Source: Sphingobium soli (lineage in GTDB: Bacteria; Pseudomonadota; Alphaproteobacteria; Sphingomonadales; Sphingomonadaceae). From it: a DNA stretch of 49,981 bases. Within the stretch, counting starts at the first letter, position 1. The number at the start of each line of letters is the position of its first letter. A model generated the notes under the pieces. It had not been told where the DNA came from. It worked only from the letters and a program-made list of their open reading frames with translations, and did no database searches. Below, piece by piece: positions 35,862 through 44,490 of this stretch. The DNA is taken from the NCBI RefSeq assembly GCF_020782245.1, contig NZ_JAJGNP010000021.1, positions 1-49,981 on the forward strand, in the 5' to 3' direction. The translations under genes were made by a program, and so were the position numbers.

Positions 35862-38800
35862 GTGTCTCTATCGCCTGCATTTCTGGACGAAATCCGCGCC
35901 CGCACGTCGCTGTCCGCCCTGATCGGGCAGCGCGTGAAGCTGGAGAAAAAGGGCAAGGAACATAAGGGCTGCTGCCCGTTCCATGCCGAGAATACGCCCA
36001 GCTTCACCGTCAATGACGACAAGGAATTCTATCACTGTTTCGGATGCGGCGCGCATGGCGACGCGATGCGGTGGCTGACCGATCATGAGGGGCTGGACTT
36101 CATCGATGCGGTGAAGCAGCTGGCGGCGGCCGCGGGGATGGAGATGCCGGCGCGGTCGGCCGAGGAAGCGGCGCGAGCGCGGCGGGTCGAGCATGTGGGG
36201 CAGGTACTGGGCGAGGCGGCGGCGTGGTATGCGCAGCAGCTGGAGCCCGCGGGCATGGCGATGGAGGCGCTGGCGGCGCGCGGGATCGATGCCGCCGCGA
36301 TCGCGCGGTTCCAGATCGGCTTCGCGCCGATGCGCGGCGGGGTGGCGGCGATCGGCATCGCGGCCGACCAGCTGATCGCGGCGGGGCTGATCAGCGACGA
36401 TGACGGCCGCCGGCGCGACAAGTTCCGGTACCGGTTGATGGTGCCGATTCATGATGCGCGCGGGCGCGTGATCGGCTTTGGCGGCCGCGCCTTCGGCGAA
36501 GCGCAGCCCAAATATCTGAACAGCGACCAGGCCGAGCATTTCGACAAGGGTCGGGTGCTGTTCAACCTCCACCGCGCGGCGCCGGCGGCGCGGGCGGCGC
36601 ACCGGTTGTTGCTGGTCGAAGGCTATTTCGACGTCATTGCGCTGGACCAGGCGGGGATCAGCGAAGCGGTGGCGCCGATGGGCACGGCGATCACGGCCGA
36701 GCAGCTGGAGCGTGCATGGCGCGTAGAGCATTGCCCCGTGCTGTTGATGGATGGCGACGCGGCGGGTCGCAAGGCGGCAACGCGGGCATGCGTGCGCGCG
36801 CTGCCGCTGGTCGGGCCGCACCGGCAGCTGAAGGTCGCGACCCTTCCGGACGGTTACGATCCCGACAGTCTGGTGCGCGAATGCGGGCGGGCGGCGATCG
36901 ACGATGTGGTCGAGGCGGCGCTGAGCCTGTCCAGCCATCTCTGGTCGGCGGTGCTGGCCGCTGGGGACGGGGCGAGTCCGGAAGGGCGGGCGGCGATCTG
37001 GCAGCAGCTGAGCGATCTGGCCGGAACGATCGGCCATGACGAAACGCGCGCGCAATATCTGGCCTATTGGCGCCGCCTGTATGACGACCAGTTCCCCCCG
37101 GCCCCCCGCTGGGTGGCGGAAGAGAAAAAGCTTCCGGTTGGAACCATGGAAGCGGCCTTTTGCGATCAGGCGCCGGGGGTGCAGGAACGGCTGCGCGCGG
37201 TGGCGGCGCGGCGGCTGACGGGGATGATCGCCGCGGCCGAGCCGACGAAGGATGGCGTCACGCTGTTCGCATGGGGCATGGGGCGGCGTGTGGCCGCCGG
37301 CCTGATCGACCAGGACATGGCGGCCAACGCGATCGACGCGGTGCGGGACGGCGTCGACGTCGGGCAAGAGGATATCGACAAGAGTTTCGCCGCCGGCATG
37401 GCGCGCGGGTTCGACGTGGGGCCGATGCTGGTGGACATGCGGTGCGCCGGGTTCCAGCGCACGGACCTGGGCAATGCCGAGCGGTTCGAGGCGCGATACG
37501 GCCATAGTTTCCGCTTCACCACGGCCAAGGGCTGGCTGGGCTGGGACGGCAAGCGCTGGAAGGTGCTGGACCAGGACAAGGATACGGTGCCGGCGGAAGT
37601 GCAGGCAGCAGTGTTCGACACGGTGCGATCGATCCAGCGCGAAGCCGATTTCGTGGCGGCGACCGGGTTCATGGAACCGGAAGAGGCTTTGCCCGAAGAT
37701 GGCAAGCCGCCGCTGCTGCTAGTGCTGCAATGGCGGGCCTGGCGCGAAAGCGGGGAGCGCGCGTCGGCGATGGACCGCATCGTCGACCTGAAGAGTGGGC
37801 CGGTACTGCTGTCCGAACAGATCGCCAAATGGGGGCGCGCGTCGGAAGGATCGGGGCGGCTTGGATGCATCGCGGGCCTGGCCAAGCGGTGGGTGACGGC
37901 GCCGATCGAGGATTTCGACCGCGATCCGCTGGCCATCAATGTGCTGAACGGCACGCTGCGCTTTCGCCGGGACAAGGCGGGCGGCGCGTCCGTGAAGCTG
38001 GAGCCGCACCGGCGCGAGGATCTGAACACCAAGCTGGCGCCTGTCACTTATGATCCGGAGGCGACGTCGTCGGTCTATGACGGGTTTTTCGAATGGGCGC
38101 AGCCCGATGCCGGCATGCGGCGATATCTGCACCAATGGGCGGGATATAGCGCCAGCGGCGACATATCCGAACAGAAGCTGCATTTCTGGTACGGGCTGGG
38201 CGCGAACGGCAAATCGACGACGATCGACCTGTGGGCCCATGTCCTGGGCGATTATAGCGGGACGATCGGCATCGAGACGTTCCTGGACCAAGGTATCAAG
38301 AAGCGCGGGGAACAGGCGTCGCCGGATCTGGCGCGGCTGGGCGGGGTGCGCATGCTGCGCGCGTCGGAACCGGAGCGCGGCGCGAAGCTGAACGAAGCGC
38401 TGATCAAGGCGGCGACCGGTGGCGAACCGATGGCGGTGCGCGCGCTGCATCGCGGATTCTTCGACCTGATGCCTTTGTTCAAGCTGACGATCGGGGGCAA
38501 TTACAAACCCGACATTCCGGGGACCGACGAAGGCATATGGCGGCGCATGAAGTTGGTGCCGTGGAACGCGCATGTCGCCGATGGCGATCGCGACGAGCTG
38601 CTGCCCGCCAAGCTGCGCGAAGAGGCCGCCGGCGTGCTCAATCATATCGTGCGCGGCCTGATCGACTGGCTGGACCATGGGTTGATCGAGCCGGATGCGG
38701 TGCGGGAAGCGACCGCGCAATATCGCGAGGACAGCGATCCGCTGGCGCGATTCCTGAAGCTTTGCACCGAAATCGACCCGCAAGGCCGTATCCAGTCGTC

Positions 38801-39080
38801 GCGCCTGTATGAGGTGTTCGTCGCCTGGTGCAAGGCCGCCGGTGAGCGGGAATGGAGCCAGAAGGGCTTCAGTAAGGCGATGCTCGACAAGGGCTATCAG
38901 AAGAAGGCCAGTGACGGGATGCAGTGGCTGGACATGCGCCTGGTCCGCGAGGTCGGCGACTTCATCGACGAACATGGGAAGGTGCGGGCGGTGATCCCGA
39001 TGCTGCCCGACGACGGCGCGGCCGTGGTCGACGAACGCCATCCGCCGCCGATCGAGGACGATTATGTGCCCGACTTCTAA
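35862..39080 (+). CDS. Primase-helicase fusion: DnaG-type (CHC2 + Toprim) primase plus D5/SF3 helicase
   Basis: 1072 residues, GTG 35862. CHC2 zinc finger with Cys38, His41, Cys59, Cys62 (CCPFH...HCFGC), followed by a Toprim domain (LLLVEGYFDVIALDQAG near 249, then VLLMDGDAAGRKA). The C-terminal half is a D5/SF3 helicase with Walker A GLGANGKST near residue 778, then GTIGIETFLD and LTIGGNYKPDIPG. The helicase half is homologous to the left prophage protein (10811-13897), but that one carries a PrimPol domain instead. A host-like DnaG front end on a phage P4-type helicase is unusual. It probably starts replication at the repeat region just downstream. Confidence 0.9.
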   Translation: MSLSPAFLDEIRARTSLSALIGQRVKLEKKGKEHKGCCPFHAENTPSFTVNDDKEFYHCFGCGAHGDAMRWLTDHEGLDFIDAVKQLAAAAGMEMPARSAEEAARARRVEHVGQVLGEAAAWYAQQLEPAGMAMEALAARGIDAAAIARFQIGFAPMRGGVAAIGIAADQLIAAGLISDDDGRRRDKFRYRLMVPIHDARGRVIGFGGRAFGEAQPKYLNSDQAEHFDKGRVLFNLHRAAPAARAAHRLLLVEGYFDVIALDQAGISEAVAPMGTAITAEQLERAWRVEHCPVLLMDGDAAGRKAATRACVRALPLVGPHRQLKVATLPDGYDPDSLVRECGRAAIDDVVEAALSLSSHLWSAVLAAGDGASPEGRAAIWQQLSDLAGTIGHDETRAQYLAYWRRLYDDQFPPAPRWVAEEKKLPVGTMEAAFCDQAPGVQERLRAVAARRLTGMIAAAEPTKDGVTLFAWGMGRRVAAGLIDQDMAANAIDAVRDGVDVGQEDIDKSFAAGMARGFDVGPMLVDMRCAGFQRTDLGNAERFEARYGHSFRFTTAKGWLGWDGKRWKVLDQDKDTVPAEVQAAVFDTVRSIQREADFVAATGFMEPEEALPEDGKPPLLLVLQWRAWRESGERASAMDRIVDLKSGPVLLSEQIAKWGRASEGSGRLGCIAGLAKRWVTAPIEDFDRDPLAINVLNGTLRFRRDKAGGASVKLEPHRREDLNTKLAPVTYDPEATSSVYDGFFEWAQPDAGMRRYLHQWAGYSASGDISEQKLHFWYGLGANGKSTTIDLWAHVLGDYSGTIGIETFLDQGIKKRGEQASPDLARLGGVRMLRASEPERGAKLNEALIKAATGGEPMAVRALHRGFFDLMPLFKLTIGGNYKPDIPGTDEGIWRRMKLVPWNAHVADGDRDELLPAKLREEAAGVLNHIVRGLIDWLDHGLIEPDAVREATAQYREDSDPLARFLKLCTEIDPQGRIQSSRLYEVFVAWCKAAGEREWSQKGFSKAMLDKGYQKKASDGMQWLDMRLVREVGDFIDEHGKVRAVIPMLPDDGAAVVDERHPPPIEDDYVPDF

Positions 39081-39337
39081 CGCGCGGCGTTGCGCGGGAG
39101 AATCGGATGCTTCCGGGTCGGAAGGGTGGCGGAAGCATCATTGGAAGGAGGAAAGCGCGGATTTCTGCGCTATTGGAAGGGTCGGAAAGGTTGGCGGCAT
39201 GTTTCCATCACGCACAGGCGCGGGCGCGTGCGCATGCATGATGAAAATATACAGATATCCTTCCAATCCTTCCGAAGCTTCCAAAAGATAGAATTAGACT
39301 AGCGTTTTCAGTGATTTATAATGTGGAAGGGTTGGCG
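39081..39337. repeat. GGAAGG iteron cluster: candidate replication origin of right prophage
   Basis: 257 bases without a gene. GGAAG[G/C] hexamers occur at 39109, 39120, 39131, 39143, 39175, 39259, 39268, 39277 and 39325, in both orientations, with three copies exactly 9 bases apart at 39259/39268/39277. A 17-base alternating purine-pyrimidine tract (39224-39240) and an AT-rich stretch (39241-39256) lie in the middle. The layout matches the left prophage region 10553-10810, with a different hexamer. Confidence 0.5.
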
Positions 39338-39781
39338 ATGACGGTTCCGGCGGCGGAAGGATCGATATATTGGTCATTTGCAGACGTGGAAGCGCGTCTG
39401 GTCGAGGCGATGCAGTTCCAGTGGCGCACGGAGCGGGGCGCGTGGGCGTTCGCCAGTGACGGTCCGTGGCACCTGATCGTGCGCGACTGGTGGGACTGGG
39501 CAGCGCATGAGGACAGGCCGGTGCCCAGGATACCGCTGTCGCGCGAACAGATGGCGCGGATGGAAGAGGCGTCGGCCTGGCTCGGCCATGCGCCGGAGCG
39601 GGACCGCAAGCTGGTGGTGCTGGCCATCACGGCGCTGGCGGCGGGGCGCAAGTCGGTGCCGTGGCGGGCCTTGCTCAAGCCCATGGGGCTGAAGCTGGGT
39701 GCGCATGGCCTGCGCAAGCGGTATGCCCGCGCTGTAACCTGCATTTGTGAGGCGCTGAACGGCGCAGAATTGCGCGCATAG
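39338..39781 (+). CDS. DUF6362-like protein, probable phage DNA-binding regulator (right copy)
   Basis: 147 residues from ATG 39338; the GGAAGG 7 bases upstream is both its ribosome site and a copy of the local repeat. It is collinear with 10094-10552: SFADVEARLVEAM, WHLIVRDWWDWA, then RALLKPMGLKLGAHGLRKRYARA, which reads as a helix-turn-helix. An upstream GTG (39311) is rejected. Placement between the iteron cluster and the late-control region is the same in both prophages. Confidence 0.7.
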   Translation: MTVPAAEGSIYWSFADVEARLVEAMQFQWRTERGAWAFASDGPWHLIVRDWWDWAAHEDRPVPRIPLSREQMARMEEASAWLGHAPERDRKLVVLAITALAAGRKSVPWRALLKPMGLKLGAHGLRKRYARAVTCICEALNGAELRA

Positions 39782-40122
39782 ACACGGCGCAAGGGGTAGA
39801 ATGTTGCGCGATGCAAATAATGTTTGTCCACCTTTTCGGCTAAATCGGCTAGTTCGGAGATACGCTGGTGGCGGGCCTATGTTCGGGGCCGGCGTGACGA
39901 CCTCTCCTAACCTTGCAGCGCCCCGCCTGGTCCTTTGCCATGGCGGGGCGTTGCCGTTTCGGGCGGTGGGCATCGATGGTGCATCGGCCGCCGGTCGGAA
40001 GGGGGGGGGCTTGGGTCCTTCCAGGCGACAAGCGAAGTACGGGAGACGAAGGGGCATTGTCTGCCAATGTGTAAAAAATATTGGCAACTGTTTGTTTTTC
40101 TTTCGGTTTGGGTCTTAAACTG
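39782..40122 (+). promoter_or_regulatory. Conserved late-control / packaging region of right prophage
   Basis: 341 bases with no convincing gene. Order: AATAATGTTTGTCCAC (39817-39832), a CTCTCCTAACCTTGCA block (39902-39917), a GC-rich hairpin (39915-39954), a G9 run (40001-40009), then GGGTCCTTCC (40013-40022). The order is identical to the left prophage's 9709-10093, though the homopolymer is G9 here and C9 there. It is the probable late promoter and cos region. An ORF covering 39801-40118 lacks a ribosome site and is not accepted. Confidence 0.6.
39915..39954 (+). terminator. Conserved GC-rich hairpin upstream of terminase genes (right copy)
   Basis: GCAGCGCCCCGCC (39915-39927) pairs with GGCGGGGCGTTGC (39942-39954), 13 bp with one G-U, around a loop containing TGGTCCTTTGCC. 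The loop matches the left prophage hairpin almost exactly. Lack of a U-tract makes simple intrinsic termination uncertain. Confidence 0.6.
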
Positions 40123-40716
40123 ATGCTCGGGAACCTTGCCGATCTGGTTGCGACGGGCCTTGCGTCCGAACCGACGCTGCGGAAGTGGCTGAAGGATCAG
40201 GGCGACTGCGCGTGGATCAGAAAGCGCGGCTCAAACGGTGACGCCTACGAAATCGACATTCCGGGCGCGATCACGGCCTGGAAAGAGCGCGAGGCGGAAA
40301 AGGTCGCGGCCGAGCGCGAGAAGAGCGCGCTGCTGGGGCAGATGGCGCTGGACCTTGGGCTATCGGCGTCCAGCGGACCTAGCATTTCGATCGCCGACCG
40401 CCGCGCACTGATCGAAGAGGAAATCGCGGCGACCAAGCTCGCGCAGCTGCGACGCGAGCTTGTGTCAGTGCTGTCGGTCGAGGCTGCCGTGGGCGACATA
40501 TTGTCGCGGTACGCGCAGCGGGCGGCAACGTACAGCGCGCGGCTTGCCAAGAAGATTGATCTGTCGCGCGAGCAGTTGGCCGCGATCGAGGCGATGCGCA
40601 CCGCCGACCAGAGCTGGTTCGCCGAGCAGCTGCGCAATTGGGGAAGAGACATTGTCGAAGATGGAGGCGATAGCGGCACCGCGCTGGCGTCTGCCGCCGG
40701 CAACGACGGGTGCTGA
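40123..40716 (+). CDS. terS: Terminase small subunit (right prophage)
   Basis: 197 residues from ATG 40123. N-terminal HTH-like region (GLASEPTLRKWLKDQGDCAWIRKRG), then a long helical part (IEEEIAATKLAQLRRELVSVLSVEAAVGDILSRYAQ) for oligomerisation. It differs from the left prophage small subunit at its DNA-binding end, consistent with different packaging-site recognition. Precedes the large subunit, which begins inside its last 56 bases. Confidence 0.72.
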   Translation: MLGNLADLVATGLASEPTLRKWLKDQGDCAWIRKRGSNGDAYEIDIPGAITAWKEREAEKVAAEREKSALLGQMALDLGLSASSGPSISIADRRALIEEEIAATKLAQLRRELVSVLSVEAAVGDILSRYAQRAATYSARLAKKIDLSREQLAAIEAMRTADQSWFAEQLRNWGRDIVEDGGDSGTALASAAGNDGC

Positions 40717-42739
40717 TATATTTCGCCGCCAGGCGCACAATGTCCGCCCCAAACTCAAGACGACGGTCAGCCGATGGGCGATCGCGCACCGCAATTACGA
40801 CCCCGACGTGCTCCCTTGGCAGACGGAAATCATGGACGCGCTGTCCGATCCGGAAGTGGCGGAAGTAGGGATGATCAAGCCGTCGCAATGCGGCGGCACG
40901 GAAATCGGGCTGGCTTGGCTTGGGTGGATCATCGACACGGATCCATCCGATTCGCTGGTGTGCCAGCCCGACCAGAATATGGCGGCGATCTTTTCGAAGA
41001 CGCGGCTCGCCCCGATGATCGACGACACGCCGGCGATCAAGGAAAAGCTGAAACCGCAACCGGATGCCAATGCGATCCACTTAAAGCTGTTCCAGGGGAT
41101 GACGCTGGCGTCGGTGTGGCCGGTACCGGCGCAGTTCACGCAGCGTCCCGTGCGATATGGATGGCTCGACGATTACGACCAGTATGACGAGGATATCGGG
41201 TCGTCGAAAGAAAAGGGCGGCCAGGGCAGCGGCATCGCGCTGCTAGAGGGTCGCAACACGTCGCACGAGGGGCGTGAAAAGAAGTTTATTTCGTCGTCGC
41301 CGGCGCGCGAGGACGGCGGCGGGGTCGAAGCGTTCGTCGCCGGTGGGACCGACGAGAGGTTGCAGCCCGTCTGTCCCCAGTGCGGCGAGCGCTGGGAAGT
41401 CGACCTACTGACCGACCTGCAGTTCGACCGGAAGGGCAGCGCCGACGAGGCCGAGGCAAGCGCGCATGTCGTGTGCGGAACGGGCAACGGCTGCATCCTG
41501 CAGCCGTCGGATCGGCGCGCGGTGCTCGACAGCCTGAAGGCGTTGCCGAATAAGGGTTTCGTGCCGCGCGACGGATCGGCGAGCAAGCGGAGGCGGTCCT
41601 TCCGGATCGACGGGCTCATGGCGCTGACGAGCTGGCCTAAGCTGGCGCGGCTGTGGCGCGAGGCGATGATCGCGTGGGAGTTGCGACAGGACGAAAGCGA
41701 CCTGCGTACGTTCCACAACACGAAGGGAGGCAAGAACTACCGGTCGCAGTCGAGCGGCGAGAAGCCGATCGCGGCCGAGGCGTTGAAGCAACGGCGCGAG
41801 GCCGGGTGGAAGATGGGGACGGTCCCGCGCGGGCCGGTTGTCATCAATATTCTCGTCGACGTCCAGCATGACCGGTTCGAATGCATGGCGCTGGGCTATG
41901 CCAAGGATGGCGAACGGTGGGCGATCCACCGCTTCGCGATCGACGTGCTGGACGACGGACTGACGCAGGTGTCGCCGTTCATCCATGTGGAGCATTGGCG
42001 CGTGCTGTTGCCGCTGTTTGACCGGAAATATCCGCTCGCGGAAACTGACGATAAGGGCAGGCCCGTGGGCCATGCACCAGTGCTGTCGGTGACCGTAGAC
42101 ACCGGCGGGTCGGACAAGAAGGGCGACCAGGCGACGGCGGGCGCGAAATGGTTCTGGAACGCGGCGCGCGCGGTGGGTGTGCATCCGTCGCGCATCACGC
42201 TGGTCAAGGGCGGTTCGAACCCCAAGGGCAAGCTGATGCCGCCGGGGCAGTTTGCCGACCAGAAGGTCAAGGGCGGGGCCAAACGGAACAGCGCCAGGCT
42301 GTGGCTGCCCAACGTCCATGCGATCAAGAATGTCATCGACGCGCGGCTGCGGCGCACGTCGCCCGGGCCGGGGTACATTCATCTGCCGGAAGACATGAGC
42401 GACGAGCATATCGAAGAGCTGACGGCCGAAGAGCTGCGCAAGGGCAAGTGGGAAAAGCTGCGCCCGCGCAACGAGAGCTGGGATCATCTGGTCTATGGCG
42501 AAGCCGCAATCCTGAAGCCGCCTTTCGCTCAGTCGCGCAGCGACATGCGCTGGGTGCCGAAGGATTTCAGGATACGGTGGCCAGAACGGGTGCGGGTTCC
42601 TTCGGCTGCCAAAGACATCGAGCAACCCCCGGTCCCGGTGGTGGCTGAAGCATCAACTGTTTCGAAGCCTGTGCCATCGCGCCTCAACGGCGCGGGACAA
42701 AGGCGACGGGCCAATCCATTTACCAGCCGGAGGCGCTGA
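40661..42739 (+). CDS. terL: Terminase large subunit (gpA-like, right prophage)
   Basis: 692 residues from ATG 40661, overlapping terS by 56 bases; this is the only in-frame ATG at a plausible distance. P-loop region IKPSQCGGTEIG near residue 80, an acidic Walker B stretch (YGWLDDYDQYDEDIG), a zinc-ribbon CPQCGERWEVDLL, then C-terminal nuclease acidic motifs (VNILVDVQHDRFE). Same gpA-like family as the left prophage terminase but clearly diverged. It drives DNA packaging. Confidence 0.88.
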   Translation: MEAIAAPRWRLPPATTGADIFRRQAHNVRPKLKTTVSRWAIAHRNYDPDVLPWQTEIMDALSDPEVAEVGMIKPSQCGGTEIGLAWLGWIIDTDPSDSLVCQPDQNMAAIFSKTRLAPMIDDTPAIKEKLKPQPDANAIHLKLFQGMTLASVWPVPAQFTQRPVRYGWLDDYDQYDEDIGSSKEKGGQGSGIALLEGRNTSHEGREKKFISSSPAREDGGGVEAFVAGGTDERLQPVCPQCGERWEVDLLTDLQFDRKGSADEAEASAHVVCGTGNGCILQPSDRRAVLDSLKALPNKGFVPRDGSASKRRRSFRIDGLMALTSWPKLARLWREAMIAWELRQDESDLRTFHNTKGGKNYRSQSSGEKPIAAEALKQRREAGWKMGTVPRGPVVINILVDVQHDRFECMALGYAKDGERWAIHRFAIDVLDDGLTQVSPFIHVEHWRVLLPLFDRKYPLAETDDKGRPVGHAPVLSVTVDTGGSDKKGDQATAGAKWFWNAARAVGVHPSRITLVKGGSNPKGKLMPPGQFADQKVKGGAKRNSARLWLPNVHAIKNVIDARLRRTSPGPGYIHLPEDMSDEHIEELTAEELRKGKWEKLRPRNESWDHLVYGEAAILKPPFAQSRSDMRWVPKDFRIRWPERVRVPSAAKDIEQPPVPVVAEASTVSKPVPSRLNGAGQRRRANPFTSRRR

Positions 42740-42740
42740 C

Positions 42741-42959
42741 ATGACGACGTGGACAGACAGCGACCTCATTGCTGTGCGCCGCGCGATCGCGAGTGGGGTT
42801 CGTTCGGTGACATTCGCGGATGGACGCAAAACCGAATATCAATCGCTCGACCAGTTAATGGCTGCCGAGCGGGTGATCGATGCGTCGCTGAAGATGCAGG
42901 CGCAGACAGCAAACGGCCTCAATCGTCGTCGCACGCCATATTATCGCAGTGGCCTCTGA
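42741..42959 (+). CDS. gpW-like head completion protein (right prophage)
   Basis: 72 residues, ATG 42741, one base after the terminase stop. VRRAIASGVRSVTFADGRKTEYQSLDQLMAAERVI is typical of gpW-like proteins. Its end overlaps the portal start. Same position as 6816-7022 in the left prophage. Confidence 0.78.
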   Translation: MTTWTDSDLIAVRRAIASGVRSVTFADGRKTEYQSLDQLMAAERVIDASLKMQAQTANGLNRRRTPYYRSGL

Positions 42960-44490
42960 CGTGAAGCTGATCAATCGCCTGCTGGGGCGTTCCGAACCGA
43001 CCGTCGAAAAGCCGCGGCCTGCCACTTTGCGCCAGCATATCCGGCGAGGGCCGCGCGCGGAGTATGATGGCGCGACCGTCGGCCGGCGCGCGGCGGGGTG
43101 GCGGCGCACGAAGCTAGACGCAAATAGTGAATTGTCGCCCGCGGTTCAGATGGCGCTACGTGCGATCGCGCGCGACCTGGACCGCAACAATCCGTGGGCG
43201 ACGGCCGGCGCGAACAAGATCGCCGAACATATGGTAGGCACTGGCATCACGTTTCAGGTGTACCGCAACGGCAAGCTCGACGATGTGCTGAACGCCCTCG
43301 CGCGGCGACATTTCGACCGCACGGAGTGCGATGCGACGGGACGGTGCGATCTCTACGGGCTGCAACTGAAGGCGGCGCGTTCGATCGTGGTCAGTGGCGG
43401 GGTCCTGTTGCGGCGGCGCTGGCGACGCCGGTCGGATCGCCTGCCGCTGCCGATGCAACTCCAGCTGCTGGAACCGGACTATATCGACATGTCGCGGCAT
43501 GGCCCGATGCAGGCGACGGCGGGCGTCGGCGGCGGCTTCCATGTGCATGGCATTCAGTTTTCGCCGATCGGCCGCCGCGAAGGCTATTGGCTGTACAATG
43601 CCCATCCCGGCTCGGCGCGACCGACCGACATAAGTTCGACGTTCGTGGCGGCAAAGGACGTGGCGCATATCTTCCGCGCCGACCGCCCGGAACAGGAACA
43701 TGGTGCCAGCTGGTTCGCGCCGGTCATCCTGCGCCTCAAGGACTTCGGCGATTATGAAGATGCGCAGCTGACGCGCCAGAAGATCGCATCGGCCTTCGCC
43801 GGCTTCGTTTCAGGCGACATCGATGGTGAAATACCCGGCGTCGGCAGGGATGCTGGCGGAAATAACACTGATCCCGAGCAGCAAGGCTTTGAGCAACTAG
43901 ACTATGTAGAATCTGGCACAGTCCAGTATCTTCGCCCTGGCGAGGAAATAACCTTCCCATCGCCGCCCGGTGTCGACGGTTACATGGACTATTCCAAGGT
44001 GTCGCAGCGGGCAATCGCGGCGGGGCTAGGTGTGCCTTACGAAATGCTGACCGGCGATCTTTCGGAAGTCAGCTTCATTTCGGGGCGGCTTGGACGATTG
44101 ACGTTCAAGCGCGCGGTCGACACTTGGCAGTGGCTGATGTTCATCCCGCAATTCTGCGCGGCGATTGAGCGATGGTTCATCGAAGCGGCGGAGATGGAAG
44201 GGCACGACGTCACCGGCGTGTCCATGCGCTGGACGCCGCCCAAGCATGAGATGCTGGACCCGGCTAGCGAAGTTCCTGCCAATCGCGATGCGGTGCGGTC
44301 GGGGCAAAAGACGCCCAGCCAAGTCATTCGCGAGAATGGCGACGATCCTGACACCTTCTTTGCCGAGATGGCTGCCGATCTGAAGACGCTCGATGATCTC
44401 GGCATCGTCCTCGACAGCGATCCGCGTCGCGTCACGCAAGTCGGCAACGCCGTGCAAATTCCCAACGCGGACCAGAGGAACCCCGCATAA
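42949..44490 (+). CDS. Phage portal protein (lambda gpB-like, right prophage)
   Basis: 513 residues from GTG 42949, or four codons fewer from GTG 42961. Typical segments are VQMALRAIARDLDRNNPWATAGANKIAEHM, DRTECDATGRCDLYG, QLQLLEPDYID, and a C-terminal DDLGIVLDSDPRRVTQ. It is related to the left prophage portal at moderate identity. The stop is TAATG-overlapped with the ClpP-capsid gene. Confidence 0.88.
   Translation: MASDVKLINRLLGRSEPTVEKPRPATLRQHIRRGPRAEYDGATVGRRAAGWRRTKLDANSELSPAVQMALRAIARDLDRNNPWATAGANKIAEHMVGTGITFQVYRNGKLDDVLNALARRHFDRTECDATGRCDLYGLQLKAARSIVVSGGVLLRRRWRRRSDRLPLPMQLQLLEPDYIDMSRHGPMQATAGVGGGFHVHGIQFSPIGRREGYWLYNAHPGSARPTDISSTFVAAKDVAHIFRADRPEQEHGASWFAPVILRLKDFGDYEDAQLTRQKIASAFAGFVSGDIDGEIPGVGRDAGGNNTDPEQQGFEQLDYVESGTVQYLRPGEEITFPSPPGVDGYMDYSKVSQRAIAAGLGVPYEMLTGDLSEVSFISGRLGRLTFKRAVDTWQWLMFIPQFCAAIERWFIEAAEMEGHDVTGVSMRWTPPKHEMLDPASEVPANRDAVRSGQKTPSQVIRENGDDPDTFFAEMAADLKTLDDLGIVLDSDPRRVTQVGNAVQIPNADQRNPA

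Noticed and set aside
39801..40118. 105-codon frame in the right late-control region
   Set aside because: No ribosome site, crosses the conserved hairpin and G9 run, and has no equivalent in the left prophage.
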